DNA from: Accumulibacter jenkinsii
GTDB lineage: Bacteria > Pseudomonadota > Gammaproteobacteria > Burkholderiales > Rhodocyclaceae
DNA length: 64,000 nucleotides
NCBI GenBank assembly: GCA_036625225.1
Contig: JAZKUF010000006.1
Location: 1-64,000 of the forward strand
Direction: 5' to 3'
Below are positions 8,204 through 19,923 of the stretch, one piece after another. Numbering within the stretch: the stretch's first letter is position 1; every line of letters starts with the position of its first letter. The translations under genes were made by a program, and so were the position numbers. Under the pieces are notes generated by a model. The model saw only the letters and a program-made list of their open reading frames with translations, made no database searches and had not been told where the DNA came from.

Positions 8204-8678
8204 CCAGACGCCAGAGTCCAATCGGGTATTGGGACGCCCGATTTCCTAGACCTCGACCTTCCGCATAGCGGTCGAAAGCGGCAATTCACACTATCGGAAG
8301 CAGCTGCAGATGTGAATGTGCCAGCGAAGGGCTGGTTTGCCCAACCGAGGCATCTTCCTCTTCGTGGCGATTTCCCCAGCAATCGATATAGACCCTCAAT
8401 TCATCAGGCACAGCCCAATCGCGAACGGAAGAGAACGAGTTTCCGGCTACCTCGCATTACTCGCTTGGCCCATTTAAAATCGCGGCCGTCAGTCAGTAGT
8501 TGTTGATTTTTGTCATGATTTGTGGTAGGGTATCGATCCCGTCTCAGCGGGAGTAGTGATAGAGAACTTCAGTCTATTCGGAATATTACATGGAAGTGGC
8601 TTGATTAACAGGCAGTAAAGAATACTGGTTTGGAACGACAACTACCCCGGTATTTACAAAACAGCAGAGCAATTATTG
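8204..8678. other. Intergenic stretch upstream of the Rep-like gene
   Basis: This 475-bp stretch has no supported gene. Its right half (about 8480-8670) is AT-richer than its surroundings and could hold the promoter or origin of the replication-like gene that follows. I see no clear iterons. Confidence 0.4.
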
Positions 8679-9656
8679 ATGACAATAAATCTTAGCAAAT
8701 TCAAACCTCGGGTACACGTAGATTGGGTGAGAATCTCATTCATCACTTCAACCCGATCGAACCTGAAAACGGTCCAGCCCATCCTCAACCGAATTCTGAA
8801 TCTGCAAGAAGGCCGCAGGGCCAGCATTGACCTCCTGGATGAAACAGCGGGCGGCTCCGTTTCCCATTTCGGGTTTCGGATGCAAGACCCTGAATGCGGG
8901 GCGGCGATCCGCCACGTCATCGAAGAGTTGCAGAGACGCTTCCGCCTTGCTGCAGAACCGAAGATCACCGGCATTGAAGTCTCGCTTGACCTCTTCGGAC
9001 GGAAGGGGACCACTACAGAAGAGCTTGCCGAAGCCACTGCGCACCTCTACAGCTACAGCGCCTATCACCCCAACGCCAACCGTCGCATGTACGGGCCTGA
9101 CAAGCATTCGACCTGCGAGGTGACAAGCCATCGATCCGCCATGGTACGCGAGATACTCGACGGACGATGCATCGCGGTGGGCAGCCAACGGGACCACATA
9201 AACAAGCTGGGGCACCAACTAGCCGACCCGATCTCATCGCGTTACTACCTGAAGAGAACGGACGATGGCGGCAGCGAGCTGAACATCGCCAAGCACAGCG
9301 CGCGCAGCGAACGCACTTTTCAAGGCGAGGGCCTGCCGTTCAGTTCCCTCGAAGAACTTGAAGGCTTCGACTTCACCAGCCTGATGAAATTCTTCAGCTT
9401 CCGTAAGCTCAAGGATGACCTCATCTCTGTCGTGAGAGCGTCTCACAGGGACAAATACGTACACGCATCCTTCCAGGACGAGGAGAAAGCCAGGACCGCA
9501 GGCGGCGGCATTGTCAAGCATAACCGGGCGACCGCCGCAGATAGCGAGTTGAACGCCGCGGTTGCCCGTGCGCTCCGAGCCTTGACGAAGCGCTGGAAAA
9601 ACCTTATTTATCCTGAGAAAACCCCCGGCTCTGCCGGGGTGACCGTAGCAGTTTGA
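8679..9656 (+). CDS. Replication-initiator-like protein (phage/plasmid Rep)
   Basis: The 325-aa protein resembles replication initiators of small rolling-circle phages and plasmids (Rep_trans / inovirus type). It opens with a VHVDWVRISFIT strand, has KITGIEVSLDLFGRKG (matching the usual 'iTRiDlalD' block) and ends in ERTFQGEGLPFSSLEELEGFDF and FFSFRKLKDDL. These are pattern resemblances, not a confirmed match. ATG at 8679 is chosen over TTG at 8676. No packaging (Zot) or coat genes follow, so any phage or plasmid is a remnant. A GC hairpin (9623-9639) lies inside its last codons. Confidence 0.45.
   Translation: MTINLSKFKPRVHVDWVRISFITSTRSNLKTVQPILNRILNLQEGRRASIDLLDETAGGSVSHFGFRMQDPECGAAIRHVIEELQRRFRLAAEPKITGIEVSLDLFGRKGTTTEELAEATAHLYSYSAYHPNANRRMYGPDKHSTCEVTSHRSAMVREILDGRCIAVGSQRDHINKLGHQLADPISSRYYLKRTDDGGSELNIAKHSARSERTFQGEGLPFSSLEELEGFDFTSLMKFFSFRKLKDDLISVVRASHRDKYVHASFQDEEKARTAGGGIVKHNRATAADSELNAAVARALRALTKRWKNLIYPEKTPGSAGVTVAV
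9623..9639. repeat. GC hairpin repeat, copy 1
   Basis: CCCCGGC-TCT-GCCGGGG forms a perfect 7-bp stem. It is followed 14 bases later by TTTGACATTTC. The same arrangement recurs at 9804-9822 followed by TCTGACATTTC, so the two hairpins and their downstream boxes form a dispersed repeat pair. No T-run follows, so a terminator role is unproven. Confidence 0.55.
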
Positions 9657-9803
9657 CATTTCCGGGAGTCGGTTTTTTGCAAAGTACCGCGATGGCGGTA
9701 GCGTTAGGGTTCTGTCAAGCTCAGGTATGGCAGGTTGCGTAAGACGAAGGAACCGCTTTTGCCCGTCGCGAATAGGCCCCTTTGAGGGGCCAGCGACGGA
9801 AAG

Positions 9804-9822
9804 CCCCCGGCTTTGCCGGGGG
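9804..9822. repeat. GC hairpin repeat, copy 2
   Basis: CCCCCGGC-TTT-GCCGGGGG is a perfect 8-bp stem and the second member of the pair with 9623-9639. Just upstream, a further hairpin (GGCCCCTTTGAGGGGCC, about 9775-9791) is present. The cluster could terminate transcription leaving the Rep-like gene. Confidence 0.55.
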
Positions 9823-9918
9823 ATCGTTACACCTGCGCAAATTCTGACATTTCTACATATAAGGATTCAGCAGCGATGGGCGTTTGCGGCCGGCGTGCTA
9901 AAAAACTAATATATATAA

Positions 9919-10287
9919 GGAGGTGTTGGAGTTGGAGTTGGAGTTGGAGTTGGAGTTGGAGACGACAACAGCAACAGCAACAGCAACACGACCGCCACCA
10001 GCGAGAGACCTATCCACGACCTTCATTCCCTGCTTGGCATCGAAGACGAAGGCGAACACCTGAATCCTTTGGGAACGCAGGTTGCTCCAGCCAACGATCT
10101 CACGCTGGAAGAAGGAATTCGTTCCGCCAACCCACTCCCGGTTGACGACATCCACGCCACCCACCATGACGCCGGTCAGTTTCAATCCGAACTCGACAAA
10201 CTCGACGACCAGCTTTCCGCCTGCAGGACTGACGAAGACTTTGTTCGCATCCTTGACGAACTTATTGCCTCTCACTCCCAAACCTGA
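9919..10287 (+). pseudogene. Acidic frame with Gly-Val and Ser-Asn repeat linker, no start
   Basis: The frame is open directly after a TAA at 9916. It begins with six GTTGGA hexamers (9925-9960, giving GVGVGV...) and an AACAGC array (9967-9987, giving NSNSNS). About 100 hydrophilic, acidic residues follow (DLHSLLGIEDEGEHL, FQSELDKLDDQLSAC, DFVRILDELIASH), with coding-like codon choice. There is no ATG or GTG, although AAGGAGGTG sits just in front of TTG codons in a neighbouring frame. It may be a 5'-truncated or frameshifted gene with a microsatellite linker. No family was recognised. Confidence 0.3.
9925..9987 (+). repeat. Hexanucleotide microsatellites (GTTGGA)6 and (AACAGC)3
   Basis: Six perfect copies of GTTGGA are followed by GACGAC and 3.5 copies of AACAGC. 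Repeat-number changes in steps of six would lengthen or shorten the encoded linker without a frameshift. Such tracts are prone to slippage. Confidence 0.9.
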
Positions 10288-10982
10288 AAAAATTGCCCGC
10301 GCCGATCGCTTCTGCGGGCTTCACGAGCATCGCGAGTGAGACGCCCGCAGATTCAGCTTCAACAACCCTCCCCGCGCCCGCAGAATCGCTCTGTACGCCC
10401 ACCAAGCGCATCACCACTCACTCTGCCCGTCACCCGCTCAAACAAATCGCTTGTAGCGCTCCCACCTCGGTCTTGCTTCCCTTGGCTGCTGTGGTTGTCC
10501 AGGCTGACCTTCAGGGTCAACGATGCTACCCGGCGACCAGCATCCACCTTCTCTGGTTCTGTGTCGGCACCCGCCTTCCTGAAACCCCAATCTCGGACGG
10601 TCAGATCGTACTCGGTGATCAGTCGCCTCACCGCACCAGCTGGTCCTCAAGCTCCCGGATTGCCAACGTTCAGGCGGACCACAGGTTCCTGGAGAATTCA
10701 CTCGTCCCGCCTTCCCCGCCAAGCCGCCACTTAGGATTTTCATCCGGGACGGCATTACCCATGTTCCGTCTGGGAAAACAGGACGCCATCAGCCTAGGAA
10801 ATCGACCAGCCACCGGGATGCGCCAACCAGGTCCTCGGAGGTCTTGGTGGGCTACGGGTTTCACCGGAAACACCCGACCTGAAGCTCTCGACCGAGCATT
10901 TACCTCTGCTCTCGTAAAACCGACACAGCGGGCGCCTGTGCGTCGCACCGAGCTTCAACGTAGGGTGATGACCCCAGGATCG
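10288..10982. other. Decayed stretch without a recognised gene
   Basis: Long open frames exist on both strands but none shows a family motif or a convincing ribosome site. A 16-bp direct repeat (ACGTAGGGTGATGACC) occurs at 10958-10973 and again at 11119-11134, just outside the tandem array. Confidence 0.5.
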
Positions 10983-11291
10983 TTACAATGCCCTACAGCG
11001 GCTCTGCGGTGCCCTCACGGGGATTGTTGACGACGGGGTGTCGTTCGTCTTCTGATCGATCGGTGAACCAGCCTCGAAAAACCCCACAATCGCCTCCAGC
11101 GCCCTTTTTATCGCTTGGACGTAGGGTGATGACCATCGACCCGCCATAACGCCGCCTGAGCGCTCTACGAGGCCTCCGTGGAGGTAATCCTCGGCGGGAT
11201 GCAGTATGTCTCGCCCGACCCGGACAAAAATCACCAATGTCACGATTGGTGCGTGGCCTTTCAGGTCACAATCAGCGATCCTCGGCATCAT
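10983..11291 (-). CDS. Hypothetical 102-aa protein whose N-terminal half is the tandem repeat
   Basis: Reading leftwards out of the 133-bp array, an ATG at 11291 opens a 102-residue frame (MMPRIADCDLKGHAPIVT...). About 43 residues are encoded by the first array unit and the remainder by unique DNA (YVQAIKRALEAIVGFFEAG, SPIDQKTNDTPSS). It may be the ancestral gene from which the repeat was amplified, or a chance frame. A GGAGG lies 14 bases upstream of the ATG, which is too far for a good ribosome site. No family was recognised. Confidence 0.25.
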   Translation of the reverse strand: MMPRIADCDLKGHAPIVTLVIFVRVGRDILHPAEDYLHGGLVERSGGVMAGRWSSPYVQAIKRALEAIVGFFEAGSPIDQKTNDTPSSTIPVRAPQSRCRAL

Positions 11292-12932
11292 GACGCTCTA
11301 CGGGGCCTCCGTGGAGGTAATCCTCGGCGGGATGCAGTAGGTCTCGCCCGACCAGGACAAAAATCACCAATGTCACGATTGGTGCGTGGCCTTTCAGGTC
11401 ACAATCAGCGATCCTCGGCATCATGACGCTCTACGGGGCCTCCGGTCACAATCAGCGATCCTCGGCATCATGACGCTCTACGGGGCCTCCGTGGAGGTAA
11501 TCCTCGGCGGGATGCAGTATGTCTCGCCCGACCCGGACAAAAATCACCAATGTCACGATTGGTGCGTGGCCTTTCAGGTCACAATCAGCGATCCTCGGCA
11601 TCATGACGCTCTACGGGGCCTCCGTGGAGGTAATCCTCGGCGGGATGCAGTAGGTCTCGCCCGACCAGGACAAAAATCACGAATGTCACGATTGGTGCGT
11701 GGCCTTTCAGGTCACAATCAGCGATCCTCGGCATCATGACGCTCTACGGGGCCTCCGTGGAGGTAATCCTCGGCGGGATGCAGTAGGTCTCGCCCGACCA
11801 GGACAAAAATCACGAATGTCACGATTGGTGCGTGGCCTTTCAGGTCACAATCAGCGATCCTCGGCATCATGACGCTCTACGGGGCCTCCGTGGAGGTAAT
11901 CCTCGGCGGGATGCAGTAGGTCTCGCCCGACCAGGACAAAAATCACGAATGTCACGATTGGTGCGTGGCCTTTCAGGTCACAATCAGCGATCCTCGGCAT
12001 CATGACGCTCTACGGGGCCTCCGTGGAGGTAATCCTCGGCGGGATGCAGTAGGTCTCGCCCGACCAGGACAAAAATCACCAATGTCACGATTGGTGCGTG
12101 GCCTTTCAGGTCACAATCAGCGATCCTCGGCATCATGACGCTCTACGGGGCCTCCGTGGAGGTAATCCTCGGCGGGATGCAGTAGGTCTCGCCCGACCAG
12201 GACAAAAATCACGAATGTCACGATTGGTGCGTGGCCTTTCAGGTCACAATCAGCGATCCTCGGCATCATGACGCTCTACGGGGCCTCCGTGGAGGTAATC
12301 CTCGGCGGGATGCAGTATGTCTCGCCCGACCCGGACAAAAATCACCAATGTCACGATTGGTGCGTGGCCTTTCAGGTCACAATCAGCGATCCTCGGCATC
12401 ATGACGCTCTACGGGGCCTCCGTGGAGGTAATCCTCGGCGGGATGCAGTAGGTCTCGCCCGACCAGGACAAAAATCACGAATGTCACGATTGGTGCGTGG
12501 CCTTTCAGGTCACAATCAGCGATCCTCGGCATCATGACGCTCTACGGGGCCTCCGTGGAGGTAATCCTCGGCGGGATGCAGTAGGTCTCGCCCGACCAGG
12601 ACAAAAATCACGAATGTCACGATTGGTGCGTGGCCTTTCAGGTCACAATCAGCGATCCTCGGCATCATGACGCTCTACGGGGCCTCCGTGGAGGTAATCC
12701 TCGGCGGGATGCAGTAGGTCTCGCCCGACCAGGACAAAAATCACGAATGTCACGATTGGTGCGTGGCCTTTCAGGTCACAATCAGCGATCCTCGGCATCA
12801 TGACGCTCTACGGGGCCTCCGTGGAGGTAATCCTCGGCGGGATGCAGTATGTCTCGCCCGACCCGGACAAAAATCACCAATGTCACGATTGGTGCGTGGC
12901 CTTTCAGGTCACAATCAGCGATCCTCGGCATC
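11160..12932. repeat. Tandem array of 133-bp units (about 13 copies)
   Basis: The repeat phase point CTCGGCATCATGA recurs at 11281, 11414, 11461, 11594 and then every 133 bp to 12924. There are twelve full units, one leading partial unit and one unit deleted to 47 bp (11414-11460). Units differ at only a few linked sites: ATGTCTCGCCCGACCCGG versus AGGTCTCGCCCGACCAGG, and CACCAATG versus CACGAATG. Each unit has three dyads: CCTCC-GT-GGAGG, CACCAAT-N6-ATTGGTG, and GTGGCC-TTTCA-GGTCAC with one G-T pair. The last unit runs in phase into the ATG of the XRE gene. 133 is not a multiple of three, so the array is not a simple protein repeat on the plus strand. Confidence 0.95.
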
Positions 12933-13487
12933 ATGAAAACTTCTCTCCGAAAGCAGGTGGGCCTGCGGGCCAAGGAGCTTCGTCTGGCTGCCGGCATGAG
13001 CCAGGAAGCATTCGCGGCTCACTCCGACTTCGCCCGCAGCTACATGAGCCGCATCGAACGGGGCGGCGCCAACCTGTCCTTGGACGCCATTGAGCAGCTG
13101 GCTGCGGCGTTAGGTGTTGAGGCGGCTGCTCTCTTTGTGGAAGCCGGATCGAGCCTGCCTATATCATCAGTACCATCGATATCACCGATATCACCGATAG
13201 CACCGGCAACGCTATCGTCAGCGGCACCGGCCGCGACACCGATCATGGTGCCTTTCTCGGATGATGGGTCGTACTTCCATCCCGGACTGATGAGGCCCAA
13301 CGCCAAAACCTACCGGGTAGGGAATAAGGAAGCATCGAAATATTTTCCGACCTTCGACAAAGCGTTGGAGCACCTGAATTCCATGAAGCCGGCGCGGTGG
13401 TGGCGTCCGAACGCCAAAGGCAATTGGTGCTTGGTCACTGCAGTTCGGTGGGGGCCACTGCCCGATGTCCATGCAGCAGGATCGTAG
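12933..13487 (+). CDS. XRE-family HTH regulator
   Basis: The 184-aa protein has an N-terminal Cro/CI-type HTH: GLRAKELRLAAGMSQEAFA, FARSYMSRIERGGANLSLD and LAAALGV (residues 7-65). A low-complexity Ser/Pro/Ile linker (residues 70-102) comes from an ATATCACCG micro-repeat. A C-terminal module with FHPGLMRPNAKTYRVGNKE, ALEHLNSMKPARWWRPNA and GNWCLV follows. Its ATG is the repeat phase point of the upstream array; an ATG at 12849, inside the last unit, would add 28 residues. It probably binds DNA dyads, possibly those in the array, but the target is inference. Positions 13488-13653 hold nothing recognised. Confidence 0.8.
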   Translation: MKTSLRKQVGLRAKELRLAAGMSQEAFAAHSDFARSYMSRIERGGANLSLDAIEQLAAALGVEAAALFVEAGSSLPISSVPSISPISPIAPATLSSAAPAATPIMVPFSDDGSYFHPGLMRPNAKTYRVGNKEASKYFPTFDKALEHLNSMKPARWWRPNAKGNWCLVTAVRWGPLPDVHAAGS

Positions 13488-13653
13488 GTGACTTCCGGAT
13501 CAGCCGACGCTCGGAGGAGCCGATCGCGGTAACGTACATCGTTCACGGAGACGCTTGATTGGCCTTGACCGCACCGGTGAGAGCAAGCAAAATGCTGCAA
13601 AGAGTTGCTACAAAGACACTCTTGTTCCTGCGAAAATATTCAATAAAATCAAT

Positions 13654-13728
13654 AGGTGATGGGTTGCAGTGTTTGAGTGCCACCTTCACACGGTGGAAGT
13701 CAGTGGTTCGAACCCACTATCGCCACCA
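13654..13728 (+). tRNA. Degenerate tRNA-Val(CAC)-like gene
   Basis: The 3' half is canonical. The anticodon arm is CCACC-TTCACAC-GGTGG (anticodon CAC), the variable loop AAGTC, the T-arm AGTGG-TTCGAAC-CCACT, and the acceptor ATCGCCA plus encoded CCA. The 5' half is damaged: acceptor AGGTGAT leaves position 1 unpaired with one T-G pair, U8 is missing, and the D-arm (GTTGCAGTGTTTGAG) lacks a proper stem and the GG of the D-loop. It is probably a pseudo-tRNA or a tRNA fragment carried by an integrated element. Confidence 0.5.
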
Positions 13729-13879
13729 TCATGATTCCCTTGATTTTTGCCTCGATCGAACCATCGACTGATGGGTACTGTCGGCACTCTCGTCCGCCGC
13801 TGGCAGGATGATCGGTCGCTGCCCGCCAAGTGTTGAATAGTTCCTCCGGGTTCGGGGCGAACCTCGCTAGAATGGCGGA

Positions 13880-14125
13880 ATGACCAAGCAAATTCCTCCC
13901 ACCACGCCGGAGATCAATCGTCTCCGGGCCGCTGCCGCCCTGATCCCGATCATCGAGTCGGGCCTTGTCACCTCAAGCATCTCGGTCGAACGAGCCGCAC
14001 TCATGGCGTCGTTCTGCGAATGGACGGTCAACAAGCCCTCCGACGACCCGGAGGTCGCGCGACTCGCTCAAGCCGTCGGCAGTGGCCTCAAACGGGTTCA
14101 GGCGGCGTTGTCTTCGTTCACCTGA
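13880..14125 (+). CDS. Small hypothetical protein
   Basis: The 81-aa helical, soluble protein (MTKQIPPTTPEINRLRAAAALIP...) has no recognised domain. The ATG follows a short purine stretch (GAATGGCGGA). Codon use matches the surrounding GC-rich chromosome, and the gene lies 112 bp upstream of the large sensor kinase on the same strand, so it may share its transcript. Function unknown. Confidence 0.45.
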   Translation: MTKQIPPTTPEINRLRAAAALIPIIESGLVTSSISVERAALMASFCEWTVNKPSDDPEVARLAQAVGSGLKRVQAALSSFT

Positions 14126-14236
14126 ATCCCCGGGGCCCCGGCACGAGGCCCCGACACGATCAGCGTCGGGCAGCGCTGGGGAGGCCGGTGAGCGACTGGA
14201 AATCCGCATCCCCGACGTGACGCGACAGGAGGTCGC

Positions 14237-17794
<3,558 letters not shown>

Positions 17795-17972
17795 AGGGTC
17801 GTCATTCGACCGGCGGCCAGCGTTAACCGACACATGACGGCAAAGCGGCTGCAAGAGCCCGCAAAGCCGCCGCCTTTCTGTTAGAATGGCCCCGTTGTTC
17901 GAGGTCGACAGGCGTTCAACAACAATCCAAGAGAGCAATTCGCGGTTCACCTCGCTACGACATCATCGAGAT

Positions 17973-18281
17973 ATGACCACTTCGTCGCACTCCTCTTTCA
18001 TCATTGTCGGCTTGACCCTCGCAGGCAAGCGGTTCCGCCCGAGCGACTGGGCCGAAAGACTTTGCGGTGTGCTGTCGGCTTTCGGCGCCGAAAAGAGAAT
18101 GCGCTATTCACCCTACGTCAAGCCGCGCAACTACAAGGGCGAAAAAGCCGTTTTCGTCGATGGTCGGATCTACGAGGTGGATCCGATGGCTTATCGTTTC
18201 GTCCTCCACTTTGCCCAGGACAACGACCTGCAACTGATCCACGACCTCGCGCCGACGACGGCTCCGGCCCGGCCCGGCTGA
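17973..18281 (+). CDS. DUF3579 protein
   Basis: The 102-aa protein matches the betaproteobacterial DUF3579 pattern throughout: FIIVGLTLAGKRFRPSDWAE, LCGVLSAFGAEKRMRYSPYV, GEKAVFVDGRIYEVDPMAY and FVLHFAQDNDLQ. It is soluble and its function is unknown. It is convergent with murA across a 141-bp gap. The start at MTTSSHSSF is preferred over a 29-residue longer frame because homology begins just after it. The family is a useful taxonomic marker for Betaproteobacteria. Confidence 0.85.
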   Translation: MTTSSHSSFIIVGLTLAGKRFRPSDWAERLCGVLSAFGAEKRMRYSPYVKPRNYKGEKAVFVDGRIYEVDPMAYRFVLHFAQDNDLQLIHDLAPTTAPARPG

Positions 18282-18422
18282 TCATCCCGCGCCGCAGCGG
18301 TGCCGCCGGCGTTGCGAAGATCGAGGTCGGGCAGCCCTCTCGCCGCCCGACCTGCTGCCTGCAAAAATCACTCCAGCGACTCACGAAGCGCCCCCCGCCC
18401 ACTGCTTCCAGCGGCGGACCGG

Positions 18423-19682
18423 TCAGCGGATTCTTCTCACCTGCGCGCCGAGCTGGCCAAGTTTCTCCTCCATCCGCTCGTAACCCCGGTCGAGATGGTA
18501 GATGCGCTCGATCAGCGTTTCGCCCTGCGCCACCAGGCCCGCGATGACCAGACTCGCCGAAGCGCGCAGGTCGGTCGCCATGACCGTTGCGCCATCCAGA
18601 TGGTCGACCCCGGTGACCATCGCGTTACTGGCGTCGATGCGGATGTCGGCGCCGAGGCGGATCAGTTCGACGGCGTGCATGAAGCGGTTTTCAAAAATCG
18701 TTTCGCGAATCACCGCCGATCCCTCGGCGACACAGTTGATGGCCATGAACTGCGCCTGCATGTCGGTCGGGAATGCCGGATAGGGCGACGTGCGCAGGCT
18801 CACCGCCTTCAGCCTCGGCGGCGCCTTGAGGGTGATCGCCTGGCGCTCGGCAACGATGTCGCAACCGGCGTCGAGCAGCTTGTCGACCACCGCGTCGAGA
18901 TAAGCGGCCGACGTCCGGGTCAGCCGGATACTGCCGCCGGTCGCTGCCGCAGCACAGAGATAGGTGCCGGTCTCGATGCGGTCGGCCATCACCGCATGCG
19001 TCGCGCCGCGCAGGCACTCGACCCCACGGATGCGGATGCGGTCGGTGCCGGCGCCCGAGATCTGCGCCCCCATCGACACCAGACAGTTGGCCAGATCGAC
19101 CACCTCCGGTTCGCGCGCGGCATTCTCGATGATCGTTTCGCCTTCGGCGAGGACTGCCGCCATCATCAGGTTCTCGGTGCCGGTGACGGTCACCATGTCG
19201 GTCACGATACGGGCACCCTTGAGCCCTGCGGCACCGACCGTGGCGTGGATGTAACCCTGCTCGACGAGAATTTCGGCGCCCATCGCCTGCAATCCCCGAA
19301 TGTGCTGTTCGACCGGCCGGGCGCCGATCGCACAGCCGCCGGGCAGCGACACCCTGGCTTCACGATGTCGTGCGAGCAGGGGACCGAGGACCAGGATCGA
19401 AGCGCGCATGGTCTTGACCATGTCGTAAGGGGCTAACGGGTTACTGAGGCCGCGGCTGTTCAGCACGACCCCATCGGCGCCCTCGTGCACGACCTCGACA
19501 CCCATCTGCTCGATCAGGCGCAGCATCGTCGTCACATCCTTGAGCCGTGGCACGTTGCATAATTGCAGCGGTTCGGACGAGAGCAGGCTCGCGCAGAGAA
19601 TCGGCAGGGCGGCGTTCTTGGCGCCCGAAATGGCGATTTCACCCGAGAGCGGGGTACCGCCCCGAATCAACAGTTTATCCAC
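18423..19682 (-). CDS. murA: UDP-N-acetylglucosamine 1-carboxyvinyltransferase MurA
   Basis: This is the first committed step of peptidoglycan synthesis: transfer of enolpyruvate from PEP to UDP-GlcNAc in the cytoplasm. The 419-aa length is standard. Visible hallmarks are ISGAKNAALPILCASLL near the N-terminus and the active-site cysteine in PGGCAIGARPVEQH (fosfomycin target). The start is GTG at 19682 and overlaps the end of ibaG by eight bases (GTGGATAA), so translation is coupled. It is the last gene of the mla-ibaG-murA run, an arrangement conserved in many proteobacteria. Confidence 0.97.
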   Translation of the reverse strand: MDKLLIRGGTPLSGEIAISGAKNAALPILCASLLSSEPLQLCNVPRLKDVTTMLRLIEQMGVEVVHEGADGVVLNSRGLSNPLAPYDMVKTMRASILVLGPLLARHREARVSLPGGCAIGARPVEQHIRGLQAMGAEILVEQGYIHATVGAAGLKGARIVTDMVTVTGTENLMMAAVLAEGETIIENAAREPEVVDLANCLVSMGAQISGAGTDRIRIRGVECLRGATHAVMADRIETGTYLCAAAATGGSIRLTRTSAAYLDAVVDKLLDAGCDIVAERQAITLKAPPRLKAVSLRTSPYPAFPTDMQAQFMAINCVAEGSAVIRETIFENRFMHAVELIRLGADIRIDASNAMVTGVDHLDGATVMATDLRASASLVIAGLVAQGETLIERIYHLDRGYERMEEKLGQLGAQVRRIR

Positions 19683-19920
19683 GCGCCGCGCTCCATTCTT
19701 CGGGCGTTTGCGTTTTCATCGACAGGGCGTGCAATTCGCCGCTGTCGAAATGCGGGCGCAGGACTTCATTGACCCGCTGCTGTCGTTGCACCCGATTGCG
19801 GCCAACGAACTCGGCACTGACGATCAGGGCTTCGAAATGATGGCCATCACCCGCCACCTGCAGATGCTTGCAGGGCAGGCCGGCGGCGATGATCTTCTCG
19901 ACTTGTTCAGGCTGCATCAT
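19675..19920 (-). CDS. ibaG: BolA-family protein IbaG
   Basis: The 81-aa BolA-fold protein has EQVEKIIAAGLPCKHLQVAGDGHHFEA and the family helix FVGRNRVQRQQRVNEVL. IbaG partners monothiol glutaredoxins in Fe-S trafficking; the conserved His and Cys candidates are in PCKHLQ and DGHHF. It sits between an ABC-2 permease and murA as in the E. coli mla-ibaG-murA order. Starts at 19920 and 19917 are equivalent (ATGATG). Confidence 0.9.
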   Translation of the reverse strand: MMQPEQVEKIIAAGLPCKHLQVAGDGHHFEALIVSAEFVGRNRVQRQQRVNEVLRPHFDSGELHALSMKTQTPEEWSAARG

Positions 19921-19923
19921 GAT

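Noticed and set aside
10293..11030. A 245-codon plus-strand open frame between the Rep-like gene and the array
   Set aside because: Composition is Pro/Ser/Arg-rich without domain motifs, alternative frames on both strands are equally open, and there is no ribosome site.
11160..12932. The 133-bp array as a CRISPR locus
   Set aside because: Units are contiguous near-identical copies with no variable spacers, and no cas genes are nearby.
12849..12932. XRE gene starting inside the last repeat unit (28 extra residues)
   Set aside because: The extension is just translated repeat sequence, and the HTH fold is complete from 12933. The longer start is possible because only this unit variant has the ATG, but it is less likely.
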